64,000 nucleotides of DNA, taken from assembly GCA_026119935.1 (NCBI GenBank), contig JALRMH010000017.1, forward strand, positions 1 to 64,000. Reading direction: 5' to 3'. Numbering within the stretch: position 1 is the stretch's first letter; every line of letters begins with the position of its first letter. A program made the position numbers and the translations under genes. The notes below the pieces were generated by a model. The model saw only the letters and a list, made by a program, of their open reading frames with translations, did not search any database and was not told where the DNA came from. Below are positions 23,184-34,889 of the stretch, piece by piece. This stretch comes from Endothia cerciana (lineage: Eukaryota; Ascomycota; Sordariomycetes; Diaporthales; Cryphonectriaceae).

Positions 23184-23924
23184 TTACAGCAGGTAGACGA
23201 AGCCCACACAGAAGAGCCCCAGCGCGCCCATCGTGCTGTAGAGCCTGGCCATCTCGAACGCCGGGGGGCCGGCGGCGCTCTTCCCGTTGAGGCTGGAATA
23301 CACGGCGTCGCCACTCGAGGAGCTGGTCGAGCCGGCCGAGGTCGAGCTGGCGGTCGCCGTGGAGTTGGTCTTGTTGGTCTTGGGGTCGAGGGCCCCGCAG
23401 GGGTGATCCTGCCGGCAGGCGGACGCGCAGGTGCTGTTGCTGCCGCACGCCGTGACGCACTGGGTGCCCCACTCGGTGCAGACGAAGTAGGGCAGGGTCA
23501 GGGAGTACTGGGTGACGTTGGGGGTGGTGTTGTCGTCGCAGAGACAGCCGTAGCTGAGGGTTGTCTGTGGGAAGGGGGGAGGGGGTGGCAGGTTAGCCGT
23601 GTGTAGATCGCTGCGGCGGAGATGGGTGTGCCCTTGGGCTGGCCCCGGTTGCGCGTGGTCCACTTACTGAGTTGCAGGTGTTGACCGTGGCCCCCCCAGA
23701 GCCCATGTCCTCACAGATAATAGGACATTCTGCGACCTCACTGGTACACCACTCCTCTGGGGACAGGCCTGTTAGCCGTCCGCGGAGAAGCTGGGAGGCT
23801 GCAAGGGGTATCACTCACCTCTCGTGGCGAGAGGGACGCTGCTTGGTTCAACGTAGTAGTCCGCGCCGGCGCTCGCAACGAAGGCGGTTGCCACGGCCAG
23901 AACGGCTGTCCTGAATGAAGGCAT
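23184..23924 (-). CDS. Secreted cysteine-rich DUF7707 protein, probably GPI-anchored
   Basis: 191 residues from exons 23924-23819, 23756-23668 and 23564-23184; phases close. The signal peptide is residues 1-21 (hydrophobic AVLAVATAFVASAGA). The mature part starts near DYYVEPSSVPLATREEWCTS and carries about twelve Cys in a compact domain of the DUF7707 type: CPIICEDM, NTCNS, YGCLCDD, FVCTEWGTQC, CGSNSTC. Several N-glycosylation sequons are present. A Ser/Thr/Ala-rich linker (about 130-155) leads to a C-terminal hydrophobic stretch, ALGLFCVGFVYLL, suggesting a GPI signal or wall anchor. Introns are 62 and 103 nt, with a CTAAC branch in the first. The role is unknown; family members are extracellular or cell-wall proteins, and some small ones are effector candidates by annotation only. 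Confidence 0.85.
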
Positions 23925-26344
23925 CCTGGTCGAGACCTGAGAAGTTCTACGCGAGAAAGCGTGTAGGCGTGTATGGGCGATGTGATTATTAGAAATTATA
24001 TCTGTCCGAAGAGCCTAGCTCACCAGGGGGGGGGGGTAAGATCAGCTTCTGGACGACCACGATATATGTTGACCCGTCTGCACTTCGGAAAGGTGCCGAT
24101 ACGTATGAGGAGTCTGGGAGGCACCCCCTGCTTGAGGCAATCCGGGAGGGGAGGGCGAGATGAGAGGGAACAACAACTCACAGGCTGAGGAAGCAACGCC
24201 GGAACAAGAGGTACGATAAAGCTGTGATCAAACAGAGGTCTTGTACAGAAGAGGAGCAGCAATCCAAGCGAGGCGGACGTTGTTCGAAGTGGAGTCTTCC
24301 ACGATGGTTTTTGTTTAAACGAACAGCGAGTGACAGCCGCCGCGATCCTCAATTGTACGGTATGAACGCTTTTCAGCAGGCGGAAGTCAACAATCAACAA
24401 CGAAGCGAGAAAAAGGGGATCAGGTCTCGGGGGGAGGCTCCATCGAAAGGAGGAGCCCATCTTATGAAGAGGCCGTACGGGAAGGGACATGAAGGGGCGA
24501 GCAGCATGCCCGGACGGCCTCTCCATCCCAAAACCCCTGTCCCATGTCCTGGGCCGCTCCAGGGTCCGGAGGGTATGTGCCCAAGTACCGTAGCAGTAGA
24601 GTTGAGCACAACCTTAATCCAGGTTAGCCTCACAAGCCTCCCCTCGCATCCGCGGAGGAGAGTGCAGCTCGGGCAGGGATTCCAATCTGGACCCCCAATC
24701 TTTCTGGCGGGCGGTGACCCAATCACACGGACCAATTGCTGGGAGCGGCGGTCGAGAGAGCCCAGCATGGGATTTTGTCGGCACCTGGGGAAGAAGCTCA
24801 CCCCCCTGTGGGACAGAAGAAAACTGCCGGCGGCCCATCGACCTTCTGTCCCTCGAAGGTGGAGATGTAGAGAGGTAGAGAGCAGTTGATAAGAGAGGCC
24901 CGCTCGTCTCAGTTCGAGGGTCCCATGGATCAACTTCCGACAGACGGATTCTGGGGGATCTGAACACACTGCGGGACGACCGGTGATGATTGCCCCCGCG
25001 GGACAAATAATGAGGATCCCTTATCCGGCAAGGCGAGGATGACAGGTGTCGCGGATGGATCAGTGAGCAATCTTCCTCCGGAGCACTGACCAGACAACGG
25101 GTACAGGGCCAGCAGCGCTGTGCCCTCCCCCTCCTCCTCTGCCAGAGGACCCCCCCCCCCAAAAAACCTCCATTCTTTTTTGCCTCTCGTGTGAGAGCCT
25201 GCCTGCTTATCTCGAGCTTCTATCCCTGAACGGCGGAAAAATAGAGCCTCTCCGTATAGATGAATGTTACACCACCGCACATGCTACCGTGCGTGCTGCT
25301 GGAACCTCGCGGTGGGGTCTCCACCCATCTCCTCCTCCAGCCTCTGGTCTCGCTGATCACGAGGCGGCCATGGTCATACGACAGGCGTTAGGAGCCCTCG
25401 TGGCGGCGGGAAGAGGGCAAGCCTCGGCCACGTCTCCCCGTCACTTTTGTCAGGCGGCGACAATGAGCCCTTCGTGATGGGGACCCATGCCACCACCCTC
25501 TTCGTATTCAGAGTCACGTCGTCTGAGACAACCCCTGCCCTGGAGGGGGGGGCCCGCCGGGCTTCGGTGCATTAGGCCCAAGCGGCCAACAGACCATCCC
25601 GCACCCGGCCTCCACATGCCTTTCGGATCTTCGCAGCCTTCGCGGGCAAAACGAATCGCCAGCGGCGGGAATGAAATGGAGCTAAAGGCCTTTGAGCCGC
25701 AGGACCTTCCCAGCCGGGCCGCCTCTGGGCCTGTTAATGTGAGACCGCCGCTGGGAGGGATAAATTGTCCCACCAGAGGGGGCGCCATACTCGCCACAAT
25801 TGAGATCGACGAACACGGCTCGGGTTTGTATACCGCGCGTGGAGGAATAAAATGTAATGCCCCGTGAATTCTGCGGGAAAGCGAGGCAGATCGATGTGGA
25901 AAAGGTTGAGATTGGCCGTCCAAATTAGCGAGCTGTTTGGCCCAATCCGACTGTGGGGGGGGGGTGATCCCGGTACCGATCATCTGTGTGGCTTACATGG
26001 TACATATGTATAGTAGTATATTATATTGTATGACCCTTCGACCTCCCCAGACAACATCACCTTCTCCAAGTGTTTGCTGATAAACGGCTCGCCCGTCAAG
26101 CGACCGGGATCCATTCTCATGCTTGAAACTGGCACACGCTTGAGGTACGGAATACACAATACGAGGCGAAGGGGAATAATCGTGGCAAAGAAAGACAAGG
26201 AAAAGAAAAAGCCGGGGAGAATCTGGTTTCGCACAAGAAGCAGCAGCCTCAAAGCCACAGTGCTTAGCACCTGTGAGATCCTCCACGCGTAAGCAAGACC
26301 CACCCTGACCACCCAGTGCTGCAGGTATCTCTTTTGTTCAGACA

Positions 26345-26377
26345 GAGAAGAAGAAGAAGAAGAAGAAGAAGAAGCAA
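26345..26377. repeat. (GAA)n microsatellite
   Basis: About ten AAG/GAA units in non-coding DNA. Confidence 0.85.
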
Positions 26378-27770
26378 AACATCGGTTCTCGACATGATCA
26401 GAGATAGGCGTGAAGGGATAGCAGACCCGTCCACATGCGTCCTTGTCTACAGCCTTCTGAGAGCCACCCCGACCTTGCCTACGTGGCTGGTCTCGCGGAT
26501 TGACTGTGCCTGAAGACACAAAAACACAGAACATCTCCGCGGGTGGGAGATGGACACAAGCTTTCATGGCAGAGCCGGGAGCTAGAGCCCAGGGTGCACA
26601 GGTGCCGCCCCAATAAGAACCCGACCGCCCTCGTGTCAGTCAGCTGTCGTCTCATCGACACCCCACGTCGGGCCCTTGGGCTCCGCACAGCTGGCACAGA
26701 CCCTGGCAACACCCGGACGGCCTTTCAGCAAGATCCTCGAGCGCCAGGGTAAGCAGTATGCACTCCACCACGCTCGGACGGTCGCAAAAGAACCTGTGGC
26801 ACCGGCGAGAGCCAGAGACGTACGAGTCGTACGGGGTGCCTCTCTGGGCGTGACGCTCCGCGAGAAGCCGTCTTCCACACGGTGACAGCCGGGACTCTCA
26901 GAGCCTCTCCCGCGGGGCATATCAGTGGGACCGGCACATCTGCGGGAGATGGTCGCAGGGACCATGTTTGGCACGGCCTCGAGCTTACTGCAGGTGGCGC
27001 ACACAGGGTGCCAGAGGCCTCATGGCCGTTCGGACTGCAGGTTGCCCCTTCCCGCTTCTCGCCAGCTTGAGGTGGACCGCCTCGGGTCTTGCAGCCACGA
27101 GGAGCTCCCGGCCACCGGTATCAGGAACCCAAGGGTGACTATTGTATACGCGGAGGAACATCAATAACAGCGGGACATTGGGTATCCCTACCTTGTTGAG
27201 GTCACTACTACGAAGCCCGTCAGCGGCGCTGTTGAGGGGGACATGGAGGCGCCCGCTGGGGAGCGTCGCTGTACCGAAGCAGCTCGCCCGCCACAGCGAT
27301 ATTGCTTCTTAGGGGTTGGCCGATGTGCTGAACGGGTTGTGCACCTGACCGAGCGTGTCAGACCACTCGTCTCCAGCTCCATCCCGGTCTGCGGTGGCGT
27401 TATACTGATAGGCCGCTCTCCGTGTCTCGTCCCGAAACCACGCCTACAGTGTTTTCCTGGCCCTGATCACCTGGCAGACTGCGTCTTGGTAGTAGCGGTC
27501 AAGAAGGCTGCATGTATACGTGCGTACCTGGACGGTATCGGCTCCTGTCCCCGTCCCGATCTTGACGACACCAGGATGGGACGGCTGCGGCTGAGTTGCC
27601 CAGCACTGGGTCAGGCGGGGTGCTGGCTGGTGGGCGATAACAGGAGCATATAGCCCTACTACGGTTGGCCTCGTCCACAGCGAGGTCCAGGTTATTTTGG
27701 TACCTGGCTACAGAGACCTGAGCTGTTTCTTCCCGGGTGGAGGTATCCTAGAAGGCCAGAGAGCACAACG

Positions 27771-27790
27771 TACGGTACGGTACGGTACGG
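27771..27790. repeat. (TACGG)4 tandem repeat
   Basis: Four perfect 5-nt units, intergenic. Confidence 0.9.
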
Positions 27791-28984
27791 TCAGAGATAG
27801 CAGGGCGGTGCGTGTAGGCTACGAAACCACAGAGAGAGTGGACAGTGCGCTGTAACGGATGAGTAGGGTATCCGCCGACTCACTCCAGAATGCCTCTTCT
27901 GAGGATCAGGTAACTCGCCTGGGTTGTTCCGAACATCACCCCCAGGGACGGGACGGAGCCGGTTCAGAAGCAACCCAGAATGGCACAAGTGGTCGTAGGA
28001 GTTGTTGGGGGAAGAAGAATAAATATCCTTGTCGGCCTGCAGGGCCAATCAGTCTCTCGCAATGGCCATTTCGGTTTCCGCTTTGGGAAGTCGTATGGCT
28101 CCCCCCATCGAAAGGAGAGTCATTCCAGTACCAACCTTTGAAAAAGACGACCGGGATCGGGGCGAAGCGCCACACCCGAGCTCACGACTGCACAACACAC
28201 GAGGCATCCTCCAGGACACCGCACCTTTCAGGCGACACTATGTATGTAGTGACACAGGCCGTCGGTGATCTGAGGTTTAACCCTAACCCTGAATCGGGAC
28301 GGGTTCCTCGAGTTGACCGTCTGCCGATCACTCCGTCATAGCCGCGGGTGGTGGCGGTATCACAGTACAGAGCCCCGGGTTTGGGCCGTGACGTGGTGAA
28401 ACGAGACCTTTGGGATCCCAGGTTTTCACAATCAGCCGATGCAGATCAGGTTTCCCGTTCAGACCTTCATCAGTCCATCCGTCGTTCTCTATCGCCAGCA
28501 TCCGCCGCCCCTGATCACCGCCACCCAAAACCTACCCACGAAACATTCCCAGCAACAGGACCAAGAGATATTCCACCCACCTCAGCCCGTGTTGCCGGAG
28601 TACACCGAGCGAGCAGTGCCCCTCCCCCTGACCCTGACATACGTAAGTAAGCCCGCTTCTGGAAGCTCGCCCTCTGGCCTCTCCCCCCCCCCCCGGGGGG
28701 CCGGCCCCACAGGTATCCCAGGGCCCCGATTCGACTCGACTTCACGGGCCATCTTCAATCCAATTCAATCTTGTCGATCCTCCTGCCTCAAAAAAAGTTC
28801 TGGTTTAATGATCTCTTATCCAAGGTGTTCCCTCCACCGAAGCCCGCCCCCCCCCCCCCCGCGCAGAGCCACCTCCCTCAGAACAATCCAGGCCCGGCCC
28901 AATTCGCGACATCAAATTCGACAACCCAAAGACAGAAGAAACGGCTTCCCTGAGGTCCCCCGGAGGCCTCACCCACATGGATCC

Positions 28985-30332
28985 ATGGCGACGGCCACCC
29001 AGCAGCAACAACAACATCACCACCACCTCCAGCCTTTCTCGAACGGCGGCCTGAACGGGTTCGAGAACGGGCGCGGGAAGTACGTGGCGCACCGCCCCGC
29101 CGAGGACGACGACAGCATCGCGACCGAGCAGTTCCCGGAGTTCGACCCGTCGCACGACGGCAGCGACGAGGACGAGGACGAGGACGAGGAGGAGGACGAG
29201 GAGGAGGAGGAGGGCGCCGGCGGCGTAAACTATACACACCGGCGGGATGGCGCCCGCGCGGCCGGCGGGGGCGCGGTGAAGGACGGCGCCGGCGCCGGAC
29301 AGGTCCAGCAGGAAGAAGAACAACAAAATAGCCGACCATTCTCCGACGGCCACGACGAAGAGGACAACGACAACGACAATGACAATGAAGATGACCACCG
29401 CCTCTCCCCCGTCGACCCGCTCCCCGAACCCGACCACCCCCCTCAGAAGCACGACAGCGATGGCAGCAGCGGCGGCGGGGGCAGGGTGGTCTCCCCGGTC
29501 ACGTCACCGCCCTACTGGGCGCACAACCACGCCGGCGGCGCGAATGCACAGCGCCCCCACCACTGCCACAACCTCTCCGCCGAGAGCCTCGTGCCCGGCG
29601 CCATCACGCTGCAGGACAACGAGGCGGACGGTGACGACGACGAGGGCGTCGGCGGCGTCGGCGAACCGCGGCGGCAGGGGAGCTCCGAGGAGACGCGGAC
29701 GTCATACGGCCGCGACCGCAACAAGGCGTGCTGGGCCAGGAGCGTCGAGGTCACGGACTACGTGGTCGTGAACGGCAGCGCGACGAACATCGGGGCATTT
29801 GTGGTGTGGAACATACGGGTACAGACGCTGAGCGTGAGTCCTCCTTCCTTCTTCTTCATTTTTTCCTCCCCCCCTCTTTTTTTTTCATCCCTTTATCTCT
29901 CTCTTCCCGATAGCGAAAGTGGGGGGCGCGTGGGTAAGGTGTTGGAACCCGCTGACATCGTGAGCAAGGGACCGTACATGAACATAAGAAAGCGCTACTC
30001 CGAGTTCGACGACTTCCGGCACCAGCTCATACAGACGTTCCCGGCCTTCGAGGCCGCGGTCCCCGTCCTCCCGCCGAAGAGCGTCATCTCGAGGTTCAGG
30101 CCCAGGTTCCTGGAGAAGAGGAGGGCCGGCCTGCAATACTTCCTGAAGTACGTCTTCTCTCCTCTTGACGGTACAAACCGTTTCCCCCAACCTGCCCTTT
30201 CGAGACCCAGAGTCTCCAAAGAAGAAGACAGAAAAGACGGGTTCGCTGACCAATGGGACTTGTTGCAGCTGTATCTTGTTGAACCCGGAGTTCTCCGGCT
30301 CGCCGGTCCTCAAGGAGTTCTTATTCTCGTGA
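28985..30332 (+). CDS. YPT35: PX-domain endosomal protein, YPT35 type
   Basis: 363 residues from exons 28985-29833, 29969-30147 and 30269-30332; phases close and the stop is TGA. The yeast relative is an endosome/vacuole contact-site protein that binds PtdIns3P and recruits Vps13. The first 250 residues are low complexity (Gln/His run at the start, long Asp/Glu blocks). The PX domain fills about 255-363: VEVTDYVVVNGSATNIGAFV, RVQTLS spliced to GPYMNIRKRYSEFDDFR (the RYSEF phosphoinositide motif), then PPKSVISRFRPRFLEKRRAG. The last exon supplies CILLNPEFSGSPVLKEFLF, the family C-terminus. The acceptor after GAGCAAG was chosen because it restores PX homology; a long unspliced frame also runs through the first intron but lacks this ending. 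Confidence 0.88.
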
Positions 30333-30811
30333 ACATGGGATCGTGCGTGGGGGGCAGCATCTACAAGCGGTCCGACCAAGGGCGCGCCCGGGACGGCGTT
30401 TAGGTCCGCGTCATTCTTGAATTACCCCCCCCCCCCTTTTTTTCTTTCTTTCTTCTTCCTTTCTTTCCATTTTTGGGTTGCACGTATATTCGATATGCAT
30501 CTAATGATAATGATGGGCATACGTTATGTGTCCCTTCGTGTCTCGGGGAGATATTGTTGAAGCAATCTGGCACCTCCCGAAATTACAAGCACGCGGTATC
30601 TGATGTGTCATATGTTTGTGGCAAGAGGTATCGATGCCATTAATTATTGTTACAACAATATCCAACTAGGTACAGATCGTGTTGGAGTCTCGTACAGGCC
30701 GGGCTCGCGGGGTATCAAGGCCACTCCGGAAAAAGACGCAAAAAACACAAGCCGCTCTGCGTCCCGTCTAAAAGTAGATCCAAGGTATCAGAGCCATCAC
30801 ACATATGCGCA
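30333..30811. other. Convergent spacer, YPT35 / IQM-like gene
   Basis: Holds a C12-T7 tract (30425-30443) followed by T/C-rich DNA. No gene seen. Confidence 0.5.
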
Positions 30812-33049
30812 TCACTGCGCATCAACAGTCGCCTCGCCCTTCTTCTCGTCCTCGGCCCCTGCCGTCAACCCGCCTGCGGCCTCGGCGGCGGCGGCTGTCT
30901 CCTCTTCGGCCTTGAGCTCCCTGATCTCACCCAGCTCCTTACCTTCCGTCTCGGCCTCGGCCTCGGCCTCGGCCTCCTCATCAACCTGCCCCTCTGGTAC
31001 GGCAGGGCTGATCCCCAGCTTCTGCATCACCCTGACCGCGGCCCTGTTCTCCTCCCTCTTCTCCTCCTCCTCGGCCTGCCTCTCGAGGAATCTCCTCTCC
31101 TTCTCCGCGCTCTGGCTCTTGTCCCTCTCGTCCTCCTCGCGCTTCTGCGCCACCTCGGGGTGGACTATCTTGTCCTTCCTGTGCGCCGCCTTCTTGAGCA
31201 GGCTCTTACCCTTCTGCCGCGTCTTCATGTACATCTCCAGCCCGACCAGCACCGCGTAGGACTTGGATATCGAGACGTGGCTCATGTCAACGCCCTCCTC
31301 CTTGAGGCTGCGCACGAACGCGCGGAAGTTGCTCGCAGGCGGTCTGTAGTGGCCCGAGAGCGGGCTGAGGCTCGCCAGCCGGCCGTTCTTGATCTTGATG
31401 AGCCCCGCCGCCGAGATGCGTGAGCCCTGGAGGAAGGACGAGTGCTGGAAGGCGCCGCTGTCCTTGATCCCCACGTACAGCCGGAAGCTGGTGTCGGCGA
31501 CGAAGATCCAGGTATTCTTGCGGACGGATTTCCGTAGCAGGGTGTTGAAGATGGTGGAGGCGGAGAGATGGGTGACTTTCTTGACGCCCTTGGCGTCTTG
31601 GAAGCCGGGCGAGGCATATTTTGCTGCGCGGGCGGCCTCGAGTTCGGATTCAGAGGCATCGGATATGCTGCTGCTTGATGAGAGGGACGAGTCGCTGGGA
31701 AACAGTCTGGGTTGGTTGGGATTGGTCGACTTCGGCTGGAACGCGGGCGTCGGGTCGTCTGCGGGGACGATCCCGTGGATACTGTCCTTCCATTGCTCGG
31801 TCGTGTCTATCCGCGCGCCGTTCTTCGCCCAGCAGAGCCGGCCCTCGGGGTCCACCTCCACGAGGTAGTACTGCCGCTCTTCCCTGGAGAGGTATCGGAC
31901 TTGCTCACGTTCGAGTCGCTCCCGTGGGCACGAAGAGATCTCGATGTTGCGCCCCTCGCCATAGTCGAGCCAGTAGAAGAAAGGCTCCTGCGTGTCGGCC
32001 TTCTTCCATTCCTCGTGGTACGCCCGCAGGTTGGAGCCGTACCTGTGCTTCAGGTCGACCATTTCTAAGAAGTACTGCAGCCCCATCATCCGCGCGTCTT
32101 TCCGCCTCCTAGCTTTTGCCGCCTCGCGCTTCTCATGTGCGATCTTCCTCCTCTCCGGCGTTGTGAGACCCGAGACTGAGTCGGAATCGGAAGAGCTCAA
32201 GCTCGTGGGCTCGTCGTCCATGTCCGCCGCGGCCCGCCCAGCAATGGCCGCAACCTTCTTCCATTTGTACCGCGCCGAGCTTGATCTCCTCGCCGCCTCG
32301 GCATCGCTTGCCCCCAGACCTTTCAGGCTCGTCTCGGTGCCCACAGGTACGGGTATGTCATCTGTCCCGCGCGGTTTCGTCATCTCCCGGAAACGCATCT
32401 CGCGTATCGCATGCGTCCACCTCGTGTCGGCATTCAGCCCCAGGCCTTTCGTCTCCCGCCTTGTCTTGTACCCCCTATATGTCCTCTGTATCAGCGTTGC
32501 GGCGCGGTGAAACCGGAGGTTGTCGCCATCTTCGGGGGGCGTTCCTGCAGCATTCGCGCTGGCTATTGCGGACGCGGTGACGCTGCTTTGCCGGGAGCGG
32601 CTTGCGCCGTCCGACTTCTTGTGGCGGTGGTTGCCTAGGATGCTGCTGCGCTTAGGCTTGTCCTGCAGGTCCAGACTTGATCGAGACAGCTCCATCGACC
32701 TGCGGTGCTCCTTCCCCCTCTCGCGAGACTTGCGCCTGTCCTCCTGCTCGCGTTGTAGTTGTACCTGCGAGATGCGCGACATCTCTTCGCTCGAGGGTGG
32801 CACGAGGGAGTCCATGTATTCCTTCCGGGAGCGGTGCGAGGTTGTGGTGTCTATGGAGGCGTTGGAAATGGCGTGCCTGTGGTGGGACTCATGTGGCTTC
32901 ATGGTCGCGGCGAGGGCATGTTTATCGGTGTTAGGGTCGACTTGTACAGAGGGCGTCCTTGGAGGGGTGGGTAGGGTCTGGTTCAGGTTGGTAGATGGCG
33001 GGGCAGATGACGTCGGTTCTGCATTTTCCTTCACAAGCGGCTGCCCCAT
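30812..33049 (-). CDS. IQ calmodulin-binding protein, IQM-like
   Basis: Single-exon gene, 745 residues. A disordered basic/Ser-rich N-terminus leads to an IQ motif at about 182-198 (RAATLIQRTYRGYKTRR), expected to bind calmodulin. The large conserved part follows: LQYFLEMVDLKHRYGSNLR, FFYWLDYGEG, YYLVEVDPEGRLCWAKNG, then FVADTSFRLYVGIKDSGAF, SSFLQGSRISAAGLIKI and SPLSGHYRPPASNFRAF. This is the layout of the IQM family known from plants and widespread in filamentous fungi. The C-terminus is a long charged coiled-coil-like region with an (AE)n run. Molecular function is not established; a calcium/calmodulin-responsive adaptor is the safest reading. Promoter features to the right include two CCTACCT/AGGTAGG palindromes. 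Confidence 0.85.
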   Translation of the reverse strand: MGQPLVKENAEPTSSAPPSTNLNQTLPTPPRTPSVQVDPNTDKHALAATMKPHESHHRHAISNASIDTTTSHRSRKEYMDSLVPPSSEEMSRISQVQLQREQEDRRKSRERGKEHRRSMELSRSSLDLQDKPKRSSILGNHRHKKSDGASRSRQSSVTASAIASANAAGTPPEDGDNLRFHRAATLIQRTYRGYKTRRETKGLGLNADTRWTHAIREMRFREMTKPRGTDDIPVPVGTETSLKGLGASDAEAARRSSSARYKWKKVAAIAGRAAADMDDEPTSLSSSDSDSVSGLTTPERRKIAHEKREAAKARRRKDARMMGLQYFLEMVDLKHRYGSNLRAYHEEWKKADTQEPFFYWLDYGEGRNIEISSCPRERLEREQVRYLSREERQYYLVEVDPEGRLCWAKNGARIDTTEQWKDSIHGIVPADDPTPAFQPKSTNPNQPRLFPSDSSLSSSSSISDASESELEAARAAKYASPGFQDAKGVKKVTHLSASTIFNTLLRKSVRKNTWIFVADTSFRLYVGIKDSGAFQHSSFLQGSRISAAGLIKIKNGRLASLSPLSGHYRPPASNFRAFVRSLKEEGVDMSHVSISKSYAVLVGLEMYMKTRQKGKSLLKKAAHRKDKIVHPEVAQKREEDERDKSQSAEKERRFLERQAEEEEKREENRAAVRVMQKLGISPAVPEGQVDEEAEAEAEAETEGKELGEIRELKAEEETAAAAEAAGGLTAGAEDEKKGEATVDAQ

Positions 33050-33066
33050 CGTGACTGTTGAGATCG

Positions 33067-33084
33067 CCTACCTACTCAGGTAGG
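33067..33084. promoter_or_regulatory. Palindrome CCTACCT-N4-AGGTAGG, copy 1
   Basis: Perfect 7-bp inverted repeat with a 4-nt spacer, 18 bases upstream of the IQM-like start codon. A second copy lies 320 bases further upstream. It could be a dimeric-factor site or an RNA hairpin; function is inferred only. Confidence 0.5.
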
Positions 33085-33386
33085 ATCGCGGACTGAAACC
33101 CAGGAATGAGGGGGGGGGGGCGACGCCTAGAGAAAAGATGACCCGACAGGAAAGCATGAGAGAAGCTGAGCTGATAGCAGGTTGGAACTGGAGGAAAGCG
33201 AATCCTGCCCCAACCGCCGCGGGGCGGCAGGGACGGTACGAGAGGATTGCCACGGTAAACAAAAGACAAGGAATGGCGGCAGGGTCAACGTCTGACCGTT
33301 GAACAGGGCCAGGAACAAGATTGGAGAGACAAGAAGATCAGGGTTCAAACCGGTAATCCAAAAGCCCCCGAGTTGTATGTCAAGGT

Positions 33387-33404
33387 CCTACCTGCTTAGG
33401 TAGG
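33387..33404. promoter_or_regulatory. Palindrome CCTACCT-N4-AGGTAGG, copy 2
   Basis: Same 7-bp arms as the copy at 33067-33084, with a different spacer (GCTT instead of ACTC). That conservation pattern points to the arms mattering more than the spacer. Confidence 0.5.
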
Positions 33405-33883
33405 GAAGAGCATCGTAACACAACCTTGAGCCCCCCTGTGCAGGGCAGATATGGCTGCCATGGCGATCTCAGGTCTTGAGAGATCCGTGGACGTGGCAGT
33501 CCATATCCTTTTTGTAGAGCCCTTTCAGATCGTGGGACACAAGCTCGGTGTGAGGGTTGACTGCTGAGCGGCCCTGATCCTCGACGAGCTGACACCACCC
33601 GTGAGCAAGACGCGCCGGTCGTAGGTGGCTTAGAGGGCGGCGGGCAGACTAGGAATCGACAAGGGGAGGGAGCCTGTGGCTCTGTCCGGGAGGAACGTCA
33701 TCCTGCAGGCGAACTTACAGTGCAAGATGGAAACTCTTTCAAGGGTGAGATTCAGTGTGGCCGGCTGACTTGCACCCGTTGATGATGTTTCTGCTCCAGC
33801 CGTGGGTCTCTCTTTGTCCGTGGTGTTTTTGTCTGGCAGAGGAGTTGCGGCGAGCATCAACGAGGAAAGGATAACGGAGCACA

Positions 33884-33906
33884 GCTCTCTCTCTCTCTCT
33901 CTCTCT
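33884..33906. repeat. (CT)n microsatellite
   Basis: About eleven CT units in non-coding DNA upstream of the IQM-like gene. Confidence 0.9.
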
Positions 33907-34136
33907 GAAGATGCACAAATGCGAAGGATATGCAGCTACAAACGACATAGGGCCAAAGAGGGAAAAAAAGGAAGCTGGTATCCAGTAGTGAAACCGACAG
34001 GACTAAGGAGCGAAGGTGGTGAAGCATGTACTATTGCACTAGAAGGAATGCCCGTTGTGCTGGTTATGGAAAGGTTCCCAGTCCTTCAAAAGAAAGTGAA
34101 GAGGCTGGCTGGCTGGCTGGCCAGGGATACACTCGT

Positions 34137-34178
34137 AGCAGCAGTGGCTAGCAGCAGTGGCTAGCAGCAGTGGCTAGC
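34137..34178. repeat. 13-nt minisatellite, three copies
   Basis: Unit AGCAGCAGTGGCT repeated three times in a row plus a partial unit. A (GGCT)n stretch lies about 30 bases before it. Confidence 0.9.
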
Positions 34179-34319
34179 GCCAGTTTCCCTGTGCAGGTTT
34201 ACTCCCTTCCGCAGTCACAGCCTCCAAACCCCGCCAAATTATGCCTCAGTGCTCTGAGGCCAGCGGCCCCTAAAAGCTATGGCCCAATCTGGGGAATTGC
34301 CTCCCCCTTGCCCCCACCA

Positions 34320-34339
34320 CCCCCCCCCCCCAAAAAAAA
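34320..34339 (+). repeat. C12-A8 tract
   Basis: Twelve C followed by eight A, intergenic. Confidence 0.9.
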
Positions 34340-34889
34340 GAGCACCCAGCAGCGATGCTGGAGGAGAGCTGGGAGAATCGAGGCATTACGACCGCGAGAA
34401 CGTTTACAGTCAGGTTGCTATACCTTGCTTCAGGCCAAGTAGGCTTGTGTCCACAGAGTACGGCTGATCAGAGGAAGGTCAGGGCAGACTCGGAATTCGA
34501 AGAGAAGAGATCGCTCCCGTTTTCTCACTAGCTCAATGGTAGGGCGGGATACGAGAGGCGAACGCTTGCAGTCTGCTTCAGGCTTTGGAGGCGTTAGCGG
34601 CAGCGGCTGTTTCCCTCTGCAGCGTGAAGCCTTACCAGAGGGCAGCACTAAACCTGCGCCGCAGGCACTTACTTGATTTGCTCCGACAGCAGCGGTCCCC
34701 CAGCGGTCCCCCAGTGTGCCTGTGCAGAATCGACGGCAACGTGGGCAAACGCGGCGCAATCTCCGCAGGTCAATCGGTCAGAGTTCACAGACAGTCAACA
34801 AACAGCCATCGGTTTCTCAATTGGCAACAGCGGTTTCCATCATCCGTCGACCGGCCGGCGAAACATGCGAGGAGACCGCCTCTCCAGAG

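Larger units (their letters stand above)
23925..28984. other. 5-kb gene-poor interval
   Basis: No frame longer than about 200 codons resembles a protein. Present are G/C runs (24026-24036, 25150-25160 followed by A6, 25955-25964), a GAA-type tract near 26345-26377, and a 5-nt tandem repeat at 27771-27790. Its last part is the upstream region of the PX gene, with C runs at 28683-28694 and 28847-28860. Confidence 0.5.
33050..34889. other. Divergent spacer between the IQM-like and SAS4-domain genes
   Basis: 1.84 kb between two outward-facing starts. It contains two near-identical palindromes, a (CT)n tract, a 13-nt minisatellite, a C12-A8 tract and (GGCT)n. The frame of the SAS4-domain gene is open back to an ATG at 34716, so part of the right end may be coding. 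Confidence 0.5.

Noticed and set aside
28439..30403. Single 654-codon frame over the PX gene
   Set aside because: It reads through both introns and 550 bases of upstream DNA. The spliced model from 28985 restores the PX domain and its normal C-terminus.
34529..34544. TAGCTCAATGGTAGGG, a good tRNA A-box-like sequence
   Set aside because: No matching B box, T arm or acceptor pairing is found within tRNA distance.
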